A stretch of 64,000 nucleotides of DNA from an uncultured SAR86 cluster bacterium (GCA_902570035.1 CACFWO010000001.1:186001-250000); one strand, 5' to 3'. Counted from the stretch's first letter, positions 40,687 to 52,675 are shown. The notes: a model not told the origin generated them from the letters alone. Numbers and translations are program-made.

Positions 40687-41201
40687 ATCAAAAAAATCTT
40701 ATCATATTTTAAATCATGCTTTTCATCATGAAATTTAATTTGTTGAAATGAATAAGCTATTCCTATCTTTACAGAATCTTTTTCTTTGAAAAACTCATCA
40801 TAGAACCCACCTCCCCTACCAAGCCTTTTAAGATTTGAAGAAATGCCCATCATAGGAATGATAGCTGCCTCAAAATTATTACAAAGGTTGTTGTTCCGTG
40901 GCTCAGATATCCCAAACTTATTTTTTTTCATTCCTGATAGAGAATCACAGATGTAGAAATCTATTTTCTTTTTCTGAGAATCAATTTTAGGAAGTAATAA
41001 TTTTTTCTTTTTATTCAATATCCATTTATTAACTTCTTCAGAAGGAAATTCAAATTTAATTGAAAAATATGAAGCTATTGAATTGAATTTTCTTAAGTAG
41101 TTTTCCAGGCCAATTATAGAAGCCACTTCTATTTTTTCTTTATAATGGATGTAAGCCGAAAAGTCATTTTTAATTTTTAAGCGCGCTTGGGTTTTGTGCA
41201 T
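40683..41201 (-). CDS. 5-formyltetrahydrofolate cyclo-ligase
   Basis: Returns 5-formyl-THF to the active folate pool. The family signature RLGRGGGFYDEF and the nearby GISEPR segment are present; the basic N-terminus is also usual. At 172 residues it is slightly short. It starts 3 bases after the predicted end of 6S RNA, matching the known ssrS-ygfA arrangement, and should share the 6S transcript. Confidence 0.88.
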   Translation of the reverse strand: MHKTQARLKIKNDFSAYIHYKEKIEVASIIGLENYLRKFNSIASYFSIKFEFPSEEVNKWILNKKKKLLLPKIDSQKKKIDFYICDSLSGMKKNKFGISEPRNNNLCNNFEAAIIPMMGISSNLKRLGRGGGFYDEFFKEKDSVKIGIAYSFQQIKFHDEKHDLKYDKIFLI

Positions 41202-41204
41202 TTA

Positions 41205-41384
41205 GGAAGTTTCCCAGATTACCGTTAACAAAACTAGACCTGAACCGTCAAGTTCAGGGCGGGAAAATCACCCGCTATCAGGCTGCCCTTAGGGCGCTCA
41301 ACAAGCAAGGTATCAAGTCCCTTGATTTTAATTATCGGCTCGAGGTTTATTTTGTATATCGAATAACCCAGGAAACAGAGAAAT
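41205..41384 (-). ncRNA. ssrS: 6S RNA
   Basis: Between zapA and the cyclo-ligase gene, as in other Gammaproteobacteria, lies a 180-base sequence that begins ATTTCTCTG like E. coli 6S. A closing stem pairs GTTTCCTGGGTTAT with GTAATCTGGGAAAC over 14 positions. Internal pairings such as CCTGAAC with GTTCAGG (about 41240..41257) and CGCCCTAAGGGC support the rod shape. 6S RNA binds RNA polymerase holoenzyme as a promoter mimic in stationary phase. A TATAAG at 41392..41397 is well placed as its -10 element. Confidence 0.9.
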
Positions 41385-41397
41385 TATAATTCTTATA

Positions 41398-41775
41398 TCA
41401 AAGTTTTGAAAGCTCTGATATTTCTGAGACCAGCTTGAAATTAAGATCTTCATCTTCGTCTTCTGGAATATCTTCTTCTTCAGTTTGACTGATCTGTAGT
41501 TCTTTCTTGATTTCTTCCTTTGGAGATTCTGGCTGCTCTATGCTTTCAATCACTTCAGCTCCTTGAGACTGAAGTTTTACCAGATCAGAGGAGATATCCA
41601 ATGCTGCCAGTACTGAAATTCTCTCCATCGGAAGAGTTTTTAATTTTCTTTTTGTTGATTTAATTTTTTTGTCCAGTTTTTCAGCTGCTTCTAATAGGTG
41701 AGCTTGCTCTTCGATTGGGCACTGAAGTTTGTATTCCAAGCCTCCAATTTTTATAGAAATAATTTCTTCTTCCAT
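41398..41775 (-). CDS. zapA: Cell division protein ZapA with acidic C-terminal tail
   Basis: Binds and bundles FtsZ. The N-terminal half (IKIGGLEYKL, then the helix AHLLEAAEKLDKKI) matches ZapA, followed by the coiled-coil part. The last 45 residues are a Glu/Asp-rich tail (SQTEEEDIPEDEDEDL). The length of 125 residues exceeds the usual 100 to 110 or so. It lies 2 bases after the small coiled-coil gene and directly before 6S RNA. Confidence 0.85.
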   Translation of the reverse strand: MEEEIISIKIGGLEYKLQCPIEEQAHLLEAAEKLDKKIKSTKRKLKTLPMERISVLAALDISSDLVKLQSQGAEVIESIEQPESPKEEIKKELQISQTEEEDIPEDEDEDLNFKLVSEISELSKL

Positions 41776-41777
41776 AG

Positions 41778-41966
41778 TTATAGATTATCCACTTTATCGA
41801 TTAAATTCTCTATATTTTCTAGCGCTTCATCCATGCCTTTTTTTAATTTGATATTTTCAAGTTTAAGCTTTTTATTTTTCTTTCTTAAATCTTGATTGGC
41901 TTCTCTAAGTTTTTTTGACATTTTTAGAAGCTCTTTTATGTTTTCTTCAATAGAAGCTTTAGGCAT
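41778..41966 (-). CDS. Small coiled-coil protein, TIGR02449/ZapB-like
   Basis: A 62-residue protein almost wholly predicted as a coiled coil, rich in Lys, Glu and Leu (ELLKMSKKLREANQ, then LRKKNKKLKLENIKLK). A small protein of this kind precedes zapA in many Gammaproteobacteria and is thought to help division. Recognition rests on position and composition. Confidence 0.75.
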   Translation of the reverse strand: MPKASIEENIKELLKMSKKLREANQDLRKKNKKLKLENIKLKKGMDEALENIENLIDKVDNL

Positions 41967-41991
41967 TTAATTATTTTAGCACTCCGTACAT

Positions 41992-42027
41992 AAAAAAAAG
42001 CACCCTTTGAAAACTCTCAGGGTGCTT
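41992..42027 (-). terminator. Intrinsic terminator of katG
   Basis: On the minus strand AAGCACCCT (42019..42027) pairs with AGGGTGCTT (41998..42006) over 9 bp with a 12-base loop, followed by a run of T (41992..41999 read in reverse). It starts 17 bases after the katG stop. This is the clearest rho-independent terminator in the window. Confidence 0.9.
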
Positions 42028-42043
42028 CTTTCATATAAGAAAG

Positions 42044-44209
<2,166 letters not shown>

Positions 44210-44228
44210 TTACTTAGTTTTATATATT

Positions 44229-44251
44229 GATAAATATATTAATATCTTATC
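44229..44251. promoter_or_regulatory. Candidate OxyR operator between katG and oxyR
   Basis: A 23-base near-perfect dyad: the left arm GATAAATATAT and the right arm ATATCTTATC differ from symmetry at a single base pair. It lies in the 100-base gap between the divergent katG and oxyR starts. LysR-type regulators bind such AT-rich dyads and commonly control both flanking genes. The ATAG/CTAT core of the E. coli OxyR site is only partly met. Confidence 0.45.
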
Positions 44252-44276
44252 TAATGTTCGAAAAATCAATACATTA

Positions 44277-45182
44277 ATGATAAGTATTAAACAAATAAAT
44301 TATGCTCTTGCAGTAGCAAAAACTTTGCACTTTCGAAAAGCTGCAGAAATCTGTTTTGTGTCTCCTTCTACTTTAAGCAATGCCATAACTGAAATGGAAA
44401 ATCAGTTGGGTGTCAAAATCTTTGAAAGAGATAATAAAAAAGTCTTCGTGACCGAACTTGGTCGCGAAATCCTTGAAAAATCTAAAACAATCAAAATGCA
44501 GCTTGAAGATATACAAAAAATTTCAGAATCAACAAAAGCCCCCTTATCTCATAATTTATCTATAGGTATTATTCCAACTGTAAGTCCTTTTATACTTCCT
44601 TATTTATTACCGAAGTTGAGAAGTGATTTTCCCAAACTAAAACTTAAAGTCACTGAGGCGCAATCTGAAAATCTCCTTATCATGCTCGAAAATGGAGAAA
44701 TAGATATGGCTGTTCTTGCCCTTCCTTACAACATTAGAGGGCTGAAATCCTATAAGTTCTGGCAAGAAAACTTTTATTGGATAAGCACAAAAAAAGATAC
44801 CAGAAGTAAGAGAAATAAAATCAAAGCTAAAGAACTTGATTTGAATGAACTTATCCTTCTAGAAGAAGGCAACTGTCTGAAAGATCATGTTCTTTCAGCC
44901 TGTAAAATTTCTGATGATGCTCAACACGATATTAAAGCAACCAGCCTAAATACTCTTATTCAATTGGTAAAAGGTGGCATGGGGACAACTCTGATTCCTG
45001 AAATGGCTCTGGAACAACTTATTAAAGGCAATAAGAATCTTTCAATGACGGAATTGGATGAAAGCGGGCCACATAGGGAAATTGCTTTAATCGTCCGCCA
45101 AAATTATTATGGCGAGAGGGATGCTGAAATTTTGTGTTCAATACTTAAAACAGAACTTGATATACGATTTTCAAAGCAATAA
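44277..45182 (+). CDS. oxyR: Hydrogen-peroxide sensor OxyR (LysR type)
   Basis: The N-terminal helix-turn-helix (LHFRKAAEICFVSPSTLSNAI) is followed by the sensor domain with both redox cysteines, C200 and C209 (GNCLKDHVLSAC), spaced exactly as C199/C208 in E. coli, and the later KATSLNTLIQLVKGG segment also fits. It should switch on katG under peroxide. The frame is open upstream to 44175, but that would run through the control region into katG, so ATG 44277 (301 residues) is used. Confidence 0.92.
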   Translation: MISIKQINYALAVAKTLHFRKAAEICFVSPSTLSNAITEMENQLGVKIFERDNKKVFVTELGREILEKSKTIKMQLEDIQKISESTKAPLSHNLSIGIIPTVSPFILPYLLPKLRSDFPKLKLKVTEAQSENLLIMLENGEIDMAVLALPYNIRGLKSYKFWQENFYWISTKKDTRSKRNKIKAKELDLNELILLEEGNCLKDHVLSACKISDDAQHDIKATSLNTLIQLVKGGMGTTLIPEMALEQLIKGNKNLSMTELDESGPHREIALIVRQNYYGERDAEILCSILKTELDIRFSKQ

Positions 45183-45215
45183 ATTACATAAATAAATCTA
45201 GGTTAAAATAAGAAC

Positions 45216-46511
45216 ATGAATACATATCAAAAAAGAAGAGATGAACTTGTAAGATCTTTGCCAAAAAACTCTTTGGTTCTGATTGCTTCAGCTGATGAAA
45301 TTATCAGAAATAATGATGCCATGTTCTTTTTCCGCCAGAACAGTGATCTATTGTATTTATCTGCTTTCAATGAACCTGAGTCTATTGCGTTGTTTGATAC
45401 TGACAACAGGAAATTTCATCTATTTTGCAGGGACAAAGACCCCCTTCGAGAACAGTGGGATGGAAAAAGATTAGGATACAAAGGAGCATCTGATATTGGT
45501 GCAGATGAAGGGCACGATATTAAAGAATTTGATTCAAAATTCTTAGAGTTGATAAAAAACAAAGAAAGAATTTATTTACAAAAAGACAACATCCATCTTT
45601 CAACAAAAATTGATGCGCTCGTAGATCAGGCAAAAAAGGAGTTTGGAAGAACTAACTATTCTTTTCCTGAAGAATTCTTCTCAATATCGCCAATCCTGCA
45701 TGAAATGAGGCTTTTCAAAGATGAGGATGAAATTTCAACGATGAAGAAAGCTTGTTCTATTTCTGCTCAAGCTCACATTAGAGCTATGAAATCAGTGAAA
45801 CCTGGCATGTTCGAGTATGAACTTGAGGCTGAATACGTTCACGAATTTATGAAAAATGGTGCTAGAGAGTGCGCTTACACTCCTATCGTGGGTAGTGGTA
45901 ACAACAGTTGTATTCTTCATTACAATCAGAACGATAGACAAATGGAAGACGGAGATCTGGTTTTGGTAGATGCCGGTTGCGAATATCAAGGATATGCAAG
46001 TGATATAACAAGAACTTTTCCTGTAAACGGAAAGTTTTCACCAGAACAGAAGCTAATTTATGAGATAGTCTTAGAAGCCCACAATAACTGTATCGAAATG
46101 CTGAAGCCTGGAATTTCATGGATGGATGTCCATCGCCAGTCGATTGAAACAATTACCAATGGACTTATTGAAATTAATCTTTTGTCTGGATCATTAGAAG
46201 AGAATATAGAGAAAGAAAATTATTCTAAATTTTACATGCATAGAGTTGGTCACTGGCTTGGTCTTGATGTTCATGATGTTGGAGGGTACGGATCAGAAGG
46301 TGACTGGAGACTAATGGAACCTGGAATGGTTACAACAATTGAACCTGGAATCTATATAAAAGAGGGACTTGAGGGAGTTCCTAAAGAATTTCATAAAATT
46401 GGCATAAGAATTGAGGATGACGTCTTGATAACAGATGATGGTTATGAAGTTCTGAGTTCTGAGGTTCCTGTGGATGTTGAATCTATTGAAAAGCTAGCAT
46501 CGTCAGATTGA
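45216..46511 (+). CDS. pepP: Xaa-Pro aminopeptidase
   Basis: Cuts N-terminal residues before proline. The two-metal creatinase fold has D in VDAGCEYQGYASDITRTFP (two Asp), H in HRVGHWLGLDVHD, E in TIEPGIYI and E in IRIEDDVL. The 431 residues include the N-terminal domain as in E. coli PepP. It overlaps ubiH by 4 bases, the usual pepP-ubiH pair. Confidence 0.94.
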   Translation: MNTYQKRRDELVRSLPKNSLVLIASADEIIRNNDAMFFFRQNSDLLYLSAFNEPESIALFDTDNRKFHLFCRDKDPLREQWDGKRLGYKGASDIGADEGHDIKEFDSKFLELIKNKERIYLQKDNIHLSTKIDALVDQAKKEFGRTNYSFPEEFFSISPILHEMRLFKDEDEISTMKKACSISAQAHIRAMKSVKPGMFEYELEAEYVHEFMKNGARECAYTPIVGSGNNSCILHYNQNDRQMEDGDLVLVDAGCEYQGYASDITRTFPVNGKFSPEQKLIYEIVLEAHNNCIEMLKPGISWMDVHRQSIETITNGLIEINLLSGSLEENIEKENYSKFYMHRVGHWLGLDVHDVGGYGSEGDWRLMEPGMVTTIEPGIYIKEGLEGVPKEFHKIGIRIEDDVLITDDGYEVLSSEVPVDVESIEKLASSD

Positions 46512-47644
46512 ATTACGACGTAGTCATAATCGGAGTTGGGGTCGTTGGATCAGCAGTTGCGCTCGGTCTAGCGCAGCAAGGTCATAAAATCGCAATCGTC
46601 GATAAATCTTCTAACCCGCCTAATTCACCGCGCCATCTTTCTGTTAACAAAAAAAGTTCGGCTTTTCTTGATCTACTTGGAGTTTGGGACGCAGTCAAAC
46701 CTTCATCAATGCCCTATTCAAGGATTCAGGCTTGGGATCGTGAAGGCACTGGAAAGGTAGAGTTTTCAGCACAGGATATTGGTGAGAACAACTTAGGCTT
46801 CATAGTCAAAGAAGGAGATTTACAAAAACATTTAATAACATCCTTAGGACAACTAGGAGTTGATATCTTTTGGTCAAGAGAATTAGTAAATATTAGGGAT
46901 GAAGGTGACTTGGTTGAAATCAATCTAGATGACGGTAAAAAAATAATTAGTTCCTCATTGCTGGGAGCTGATGGAATATCATCTAAAGTCAGAGAATTGT
47001 GTAATTTTCAAATTAAATCTTGGTCTTACGATCAACAAGCCATAGTGGGGCAAATTGATTCTGGTGAAAAATTAGATGATGTAATAAGACAGTCCTTCAC
47101 AAAATATGGGCCTTTGGCCTTACTACCAATTAATTCAAACCAAATGACAATGATTTGGTCGGTAGATAATAAAAATCTTAAAGACTTAAATGAACTTGAC
47201 GATGATTTGTTCTTAAAAAAGTTACAACAAGAATTTGGAGGCAAGACTAGAAAATTAAAGTTTTCGTCTCAGAGATTTACTTTTCCGTTAAAGCATTTAA
47301 CTGCAGTGGGATTTGCGAAAGGTAGAATAGCAATTCTTGGAGATGCTGCTCACCATGTTCATCCTTTAGCTGGTCTTGGATTAAATTCAGGATTAGGAGA
47401 TGCAGAAAGTATAGTAAAACTTTTTAGTAAATATCCGGCCGTAAAAGTTGAAACAATATTTAAACAATACAGTAATGAAAGATTGCCAATCAATATTGGT
47501 CTTGCTGCCGCTATGGAGCTCTTTAAAAGAGGCTTTGGAAATCAAAACATTTGGCTAAAAACACTACGAAACCTAACTTTTAAGTTTGTCGATAATCAGC
47601 AAGAGATCAAAAATACTTTTGTGAAGCTTGCCACTACTCTGTGA
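46508..47644 (+). CDS. ubiH: Ubiquinone biosynthesis FAD monooxygenase (UbiH/UbiF family)
   Basis: Hydroxylates the ubiquinone ring. The FAD motifs GVGVVGSAVA (near residue 8) and GDAAHHVHPLAGLGLNSG are clear. The start is TTG at 46508, overlapping the pepP stop as TTGA; no ATG lies close enough. Position after pepP favours UbiH, but the second monooxygenase (UbiI) normally next to it is absent, so it may cover more than one ring position. The 3' end overlaps corC by 11 bases. Confidence 0.88.
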   Translation: MNYDVVIIGVGVVGSAVALGLAQQGHKIAIVDKSSNPPNSPRHLSVNKKSSAFLDLLGVWDAVKPSSMPYSRIQAWDREGTGKVEFSAQDIGENNLGFIVKEGDLQKHLITSLGQLGVDIFWSRELVNIRDEGDLVEINLDDGKKIISSSLLGADGISSKVRELCNFQIKSWSYDQQAIVGQIDSGEKLDDVIRQSFTKYGPLALLPINSNQMTMIWSVDNKNLKDLNELDDDLFLKKLQQEFGGKTRKLKFSSQRFTFPLKHLTAVGFAKGRIAILGDAAHHVHPLAGLGLNSGLGDAESIVKLFSKYPAVKVETIFKQYSNERLPINIGLAAAMELFKRGFGNQNIWLKTLRNLTFKFVDNQQEIKNTFVKLATTL

Positions 47645-48503
47645 CTTTTACTCTTAATTTTTTGATCTGTCGCCTACTAGCTGAAACAACCGTGAACTTG
47701 TAGCCATTTATATCGACTGATTCATTTAAAGCAGGGAATCTAGCAAACTCTTTCAGAACTATTCCGCCTATCGTATCAAAGTCATCTGCTATGAACTCAG
47801 TATTAAATTGATCATTAAAATCTTCGAGTTCTGTTAAAGCCGGAACTAAGTATTCATTATCCGAAACTTGAAGAATCTGCTTCTCTTCGTCTATGTCAGT
47901 TTCGTCTTCTATTTCTCCAACAATCTCTTCCAAGATATCTTCGATGGTCACTAAACCGCTAACCGATCCATACTCATCAACGACGATGGCCATGTGATAT
48001 CTTTTTTTTCTAAATTCTTCCAATAAGGAATCCAACTTTTTACTCTCAGGAATAAAATTAACCGGTCTCATGACTTTTTCTAGATTGAAGTCATTATTTG
48101 AACTTAAACCAAAAGGGAGCAATTCTTTTGCAAGGAGAATACCTTTTACTTCTTCTGAATCTTCATCAACAACGGGAAATCTTGAGTGAGAAGAATCAAT
48201 AATTCGAGGAAGAAATTCTTGAGGCTTTTCATTGTGCCTGACTACAATCATTTGAGGTCTAGGAATCATCACATCTCTTACTTGCATTGAGGAGAATTCC
48301 AAAGTTTCCTCCATCATGTCGAGAATGTTTTTATCGATAAGATTCATTTCTTCGGCCTCTTTAAGAACGCCACTTAATTCCTTCTGGTTCATAGGAGTAT
48401 AAGAAACCCTTTTATAAAGGCCTCTCAGAAATAATCTTATTTTTTTGAAAAAACCCAAGCCCTTATTAGACTTAGGCGATGTACTTGGAGGTTCTTCTAT
48501 CAT
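47634..48503 (-). CDS. corC: CorC/HlyC-type CBS domain protein (YbeX)
   Basis: Two CBS domains (about residues 75 to 195; MIPRPQMIVV opens the first) and a C-terminal CorC_HlyC domain. No transmembrane DUF21 is present, as expected for the short YbeX form of about 290 residues. It has been linked to magnesium handling and to ribosome metabolism through its ybeY neighbour. Its ATG directly follows the ybeY stop, so the four genes miaB-phoH-ybeY-corC read as one operon. Confidence 0.9.
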   Translation of the reverse strand: MIEEPPSTSPKSNKGLGFFKKIRLFLRGLYKRVSYTPMNQKELSGVLKEAEEMNLIDKNILDMMEETLEFSSMQVRDVMIPRPQMIVVRHNEKPQEFLPRIIDSSHSRFPVVDEDSEEVKGILLAKELLPFGLSSNNDFNLEKVMRPVNFIPESKKLDSLLEEFRKKRYHMAIVVDEYGSVSGLVTIEDILEEIVGEIEDETDIDEEKQILQVSDNEYLVPALTELEDFNDQFNTEFIADDFDTIGGIVLKEFARFPALNESVDINGYKFTVVSASRRQIKKLRVKVTE

Positions 48504-48962
48504 TTAATAAACGTAAGGATCTGCGAAATTAAGTTTTTGCATTAATTCTTTCTCGATAGATTCCATTTTTTTTCTATTATGCATATTTTCGTGAGAAAAA
48601 CCCAGCAAATGAAGAACGGCATGAATAATGAGATGATACAGTCTGGATTCAAAGCTCTTTCCAAATTTTTTGGCTTCTTCATCAATTATTTGAGGACAGA
48701 TTGCTATTTCTCCAAGAAAACCTTGATCAATTAAAAAATTACTTTCTGGATAAAAAGACAAAACATTTGTAGGTGTATCCTTTTTTCTAAACTCTTTATT
48801 CAAAGACGAAATTTCATCTATTTTGCAAAACTTTATGTTGACTGATTTACCAGCAGAATTTTCAAATTTCTCTTCAATTAAACCTAAGGCTTCGATAATT
48901 TTCTTTTTTGAGGGTATGGAAAATTTAGTGAAATTTTTTGAGTTGGATAATGAAAGTTTCAT
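48504..48962 (-). CDS. ybeY: Endoribonuclease YbeY
   Basis: Needed for 16S rRNA 3' end maturation and ribosome quality control. The zinc-binding motif H114-x3-H118-x5-H124 (HAVLHLLGFSH) is intact. The length of 152 residues is normal. It overlaps phoH by 4 bases. Confidence 0.95.
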   Translation of the reverse strand: MKLSLSNSKNFTKFSIPSKKKIIEALGLIEEKFENSAGKSVNIKFCKIDEISSLNKEFRKKDTPTNVLSFYPESNFLIDQGFLGEIAICPQIIDEEAKKFGKSFESRLYHLIIHAVLHLLGFSHENMHNRKKMESIEKELMQKLNFADPYVY

Positions 48963-49948
48963 TCCTTTTCGTGAGAATCGTATGCCTCGATAATTCTTTG
49001 AACTAAACCGTGTCTGACTACGTCTTTTGATTGAAAACGACTGAAAGAAATATTTTTTTCACCCTCTAAGACTTCTATAGCATCTAATAGGCCTGACTTT
49101 GAGCCTTTGGGAAGATCCGTTTGAGTTATATCTCCGGTTACTATGGCAGATGAACCAAAACCAATTCTAGTCAAAAACATTTTCATTTGAGATTTTGTGC
49201 AGTTCTGAGCCTCATCTAATATGATGTATGAATTATTCAAAGTCCTTCCTCTCATGTAAGCCAAAGGTGCAAGCTCAATTATTCCTCTTTCCAAAAGTTT
49301 ATTGACCCTTTCAGGACCAATCATTTCATATAAAGCATCGTAGAGAGGCTTAAGATAAGGATCAACTTTTTGAGACAAATCACCCGGAAGAAAACCTAGG
49401 TGTTCTCCAGCCTCAACTGCAGGTCTGGCTAAAATTATTTTTTGAACCTTATTCAACATTAGTTCTGAGACTGCAACAGCGACAGCTAGAAAGGTTTTAC
49501 CTGTTCCTGCAGGACCAATTCCAAAAGTTAAATCGTTTTTTAAAATTTCTTTCAGAAATTTTTCCTGCGAATCATTTCTTGGCGAAATGACTAGTTTAGG
49601 GGTTTTTATTTGTAGGCTTTTTGCAAAAATATCTTTTTCCTTTGGCTTTAATAAATTTCCTGAATCAACTTTATCGCCTGTTGATTGAGCTTTTCTGATA
49701 AATAAGTGGACTTCTCCAGGCGTAATTAATTCTGACTTTTCAGCTTTTAAATGTAGAGTTTCAATAACTTCCTTCCCGGCTTTTATTGCCTCGGTTTTTC
49801 CAACCAAAGAGAAGCTATTCCCTCTGCTCTTAACTTTGATTCCTAAAGAATCTTGAATTTGATTAATGTTAGCGTTTACAGGCCCGAAAACTTTAGAAAG
49901 TATTGATGAATCTTCCGAGCTAAGTTTAAATTTAATTTCCTCAGTCAT
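48959..49948 (-). CDS. phoH: PhoH-like ATPase (YbeZ)
   Basis: A P-loop ATPase, often co-operating with YbeY on RNA. Walker A GPAGTGKT (145 to 152) and the Walker B YIILDEAQN are present, with an N-terminal KH-like part (about 10 to 70). It lies 7 bases after miaB and overlaps ybeY by 4 bases. Confidence 0.93.
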   Translation of the reverse strand: MTEEIKFKLSSEDSSILSKVFGPVNANINQIQDSLGIKVKSRGNSFSLVGKTEAIKAGKEVIETLHLKAEKSELITPGEVHLFIRKAQSTGDKVDSGNLLKPKEKDIFAKSLQIKTPKLVISPRNDSQEKFLKEILKNDLTFGIGPAGTGKTFLAVAVAVSELMLNKVQKIILARPAVEAGEHLGFLPGDLSQKVDPYLKPLYDALYEMIGPERVNKLLERGIIELAPLAYMRGRTLNNSYIILDEAQNCTKSQMKMFLTRIGFGSSAIVTGDITQTDLPKGSKSGLLDAIEVLEGEKNISFSRFQSKDVVRHGLVQRIIEAYDSHEKE

Positions 49949-49955
49949 TGAGCAA

Positions 49956-51281
49956 TTAAGAAAGGTCTTTAACTTCTCCTCTTAAAGAATTCGTGTAAGC
50001 ATCAAGAATTTTCAAATTTACAAAATCTCCTATTTTGTGATCTTTTGGCCTGAAATTAACAACTCTATCATTGATGGTTCTAGCTTGAAATTCGCCCGGA
50101 TCTTTCTTTGATCTTGCAGTGATTAAGCAATTTTGAATAGAACCAACCATTTTTCTACTATACCCATATGATAGCTGATTAAGTCTATTTTGTAAGATGT
50201 CTAACCTTAATTTTTTTTCTTCTTGAGGCACGCTATCAGGCATCTCAGAAGCCGGTGTATTTGGTCTGGGAGAATAAATGAAACTATAAGACTCATCAAA
50301 ACCTACTTCATTTACGATATCCATGGTGGCTTGAAAATCTTCTTCTGATTCGTCTGGAAAACCAACTATAAAGTCTGAAGAAAAACTCATATCTGGTCTT
50401 ACGGATTTGATTCTATCTATCAGATCTAAATATTTCTCTACGGTGTATCGTCTTCTCATTAAGTTTAAAATTCTGTCAGACCCGCTTTGAACTGGAAGAT
50501 GAACATGACTAACAAGCTCAGGCACGCTCCCATAAACTTCCACTAAGTCATCCTTAAATTCATGAGGATGACTGGTTGTAAATCTAATTCTTTCGATATT
50601 TTCTATTTTTGCTACTTCCACAATTAACTTCGCTAAGGATGATTTGTCACCATTCTGAAGACCTTTGAAATTATTTACGTTTTGACCTAGTAGGTGAATT
50701 TCTCTAGTTCCGTTATCTGCTAAAGCAGAAACTTCATTAAGGATATCATCAAAGTTTCTTGATACTTCATTACCTCTAGTGTGTGGAACTACACAAAAAG
50801 AACAATATTTATTACATCCCTCCATAACAGAAACAAATGAGGAAGGCTCTCCATAGTCCGGAGTTGGTATGTGATCAAATTTTTCTATTTTAGGAAATGT
50901 AATATCTATCTGAGATTTATCATTTATCTCATTGTTTTTAATCAAATCAGGAAGTTTATGAAGAGTCTGAGGACCAAAAACTATATCGACTGATGGCGCC
51001 CTTTTGATGATTTTTTCACCCTCTTGAGATGCAACACACCCTCCAATCGCTATTTTTAAATCAGGATTAGAATCTTTTATCTTTTTCCACCTGCCAATTT
51101 GATGAAATACTTTTTCTTGAGCTTTTTCTCTTATTGAACAAGTGTTCAAAATTAGGAGATCTGCTTTTTGCTCAGACTCAGCAAGCTCATAGTCTTCTTC
51201 ACCTTTAAGAAGATCAAGCATTTTGGCTGAATCGTACTCATTCATCTGACAGCCATGCGTTTTAATAAAAACTTTCTTCAT
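49956..51281 (-). CDS. miaB: tRNA-2-methylthio-N6-isopentenyladenosine synthase
   Basis: A radical SAM enzyme adding the methylthio group at tRNA A37. Three N-terminal cysteines (C11, C48, C82) hold one Fe-S cluster and C156/C160/C163 (CNKYCSFC) hold the SAM cluster; a C-terminal TRAM domain ends the protein. It has 441 residues and heads the four-gene operon with phoH, ybeY and corC. Confidence 0.96.
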   Translation of the reverse strand: MKKVFIKTHGCQMNEYDSAKMLDLLKGEEDYELAESEQKADLLILNTCSIREKAQEKVFHQIGRWKKIKDSNPDLKIAIGGCVASQEGEKIIKRAPSVDIVFGPQTLHKLPDLIKNNEINDKSQIDITFPKIEKFDHIPTPDYGEPSSFVSVMEGCNKYCSFCVVPHTRGNEVSRNFDDILNEVSALADNGTREIHLLGQNVNNFKGLQNGDKSSLAKLIVEVAKIENIERIRFTTSHPHEFKDDLVEVYGSVPELVSHVHLPVQSGSDRILNLMRRRYTVEKYLDLIDRIKSVRPDMSFSSDFIVGFPDESEEDFQATMDIVNEVGFDESYSFIYSPRPNTPASEMPDSVPQEEKKLRLDILQNRLNQLSYGYSRKMVGSIQNCLITARSKKDPGEFQARTINDRVVNFRPKDHKIGDFVNLKILDAYTNSLRGEVKDLS

Positions 51282-51335
51282 TTCAAATATAAGATTCGCA
51301 ACTATATAGGCTTGAGAAAAAAAGAAAAGGTCTGA

Positions 51336-51872
51336 TTATTGAGCAAAAATATGATCTCTATAAAATCGTAATTCCTCAATTGATTCGAATACATCCGGAC
51401 GAGCGCGATGAGCAATTTCTTTAGATTTTGGCTTGGTTGCATCAGGCCTCCATCTTTTTGTGAGTTCCTTAACTGAACTTACATCAATGACGCGATAATG
51501 AAAATAGTCTTCTAGTTGAGGCATGTAGAGAGTTAAAAATTTTCTATCGTGCCAAACGGTATTGCCGCAAAGAGGTGAAACATTTTTACCGACGTGTTGC
51601 GATAAAAAATCAAGGGTCATCGCTTCGGCATCTTCTTGAGTTATTACACTTCTTTTAACTTCATCAATCAAGCCTGATTTTTTATGATGTTCCTGATTCC
51701 ATTCATCCATTTGATCAAGAATTTCATTTGGTTGCTTTACAACAAGGTCAGGTCCTTCAATAATTTCAGTTAAATTTTCATCCGTTACAGCAGTAAAGAT
51801 CTCAATGATTCTCTCTGAGTTTGGATCCAAACCAGTCATTTCTAGATCTAGCCATATTAATTTGTTTTCCAT
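51336..51872 (-). CDS. orn: Oligoribonuclease
   Basis: Degrades 2 to 5 nucleotide RNA fragments and pGpG. DEDDh exonuclease motifs are visible: D9 and E11 in WLDLEMTG, PLCGNTVWHDRKFL, and the late HRARPDV. The length of 178 residues is normal. It is divergent from ubiE across 50 bases. Confidence 0.96.
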   Translation of the reverse strand: MENKLIWLDLEMTGLDPNSERIIEIFTAVTDENLTEIIEGPDLVVKQPNEILDQMDEWNQEHHKKSGLIDEVKRSVITQEDAEAMTLDFLSQHVGKNVSPLCGNTVWHDRKFLTLYMPQLEDYFHYRVIDVSSVKELTKRWRPDATKPKSKEIAHRARPDVFESIEELRFYRDHIFAQ

Positions 51873-51922
51873 AGAACTAATTTACAATACAGAATGAGTG
51901 AAGGTTCGTTACTATAGCAAAT

Positions 51923-52675
51923 ATGGATAAAAACAAAAAAGAATATACTGACTTTGGCTATAAAGAAGTGCAAAAGGAAGATAAATCCAAGCTTGTTGGT
52001 GAGGTTTTTAGCAGCGTTGCATCAAAATACGACTTTATGAATGATGTCATGTCTTTAGGCATCCATAGGCTTTGGAAAAAAGCTGCTATTGAATCCAGCC
52101 AAGTTATGCCTGGGAATTCCGTACTTGATGTGGCAGGAGGAACGGGAGACCTAGCGATAGAATTTTCAAAAATTGTAGGATCATCCGGGAGTGTCGTTTT
52201 ATCAGATATCAATGAAGACATGCTTGCGGAGGGAAAAAAGAGAGTTCTTGATTCAGGAAGGCTAAATGTTGACTTCAAGATTGCTAATGCTGAAGAGTTA
52301 CCATTTGAAAAAAATTCTTTTGATTGCATCTCAATTGCATTTGGAATAAGAAACGTTACTGATAAAGATAAGGCTCTAAAAAGCATGTTTCATTGTTTAA
52401 AACCCGGAGGGCGTCTTATAGTTTTAGAATTTTCAAAACCTACCTCGAATTTATTTTCACAAATCTACGATATTTACTCCTTTAATTTGCTTCCATTGAT
52501 GGGGAAGTTAATTGCAGATGATGCCGATAGTTATCAGTATCTAGCAGAGTCAATCAGAAAACATCCAGATCAAGAAACTTTTAAGAAAATGATGCAGTCT
52601 GCTGGCTTTTTGGATGCTAGCTATGAAAACCTCACCGGAGGAATTGTTGCTTTGCACAAAGGAACTAAAACTTAA
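51923..52675 (+). CDS. ubiE: Ubiquinone/menaquinone C-methyltransferase
   Basis: SAM-dependent methylation of the quinone ring. The start region [22 protein letters not shown], the SAM loop [14 protein letters not shown], and the family block [13 protein letters not shown] are all clear. The stop codon directly abuts the ubiB start. In most Gammaproteobacteria ubiJ would sit between them. Confidence 0.96.
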   Translation: MDKNKKEYTDFGYKEVQKEDKSKLVGEVFSSVASKYDFMNDVMSLGIHRLWKKAAIESSQVMPGNSVLDVAGGTGDLAIEFSKIVGSSGSVVLSDINEDMLAEGKKRVLDSGRLNVDFKIANAEELPFEKNSFDCISIAFGIRNVTDKDKALKSMFHCLKPGGRLIVLEFSKPTSNLFSQIYDIYSFNLLPLMGKLIADDADSYQYLAESIRKHPDQETFKKMMQSAGFLDASYENLTGGIVALHKGTKT

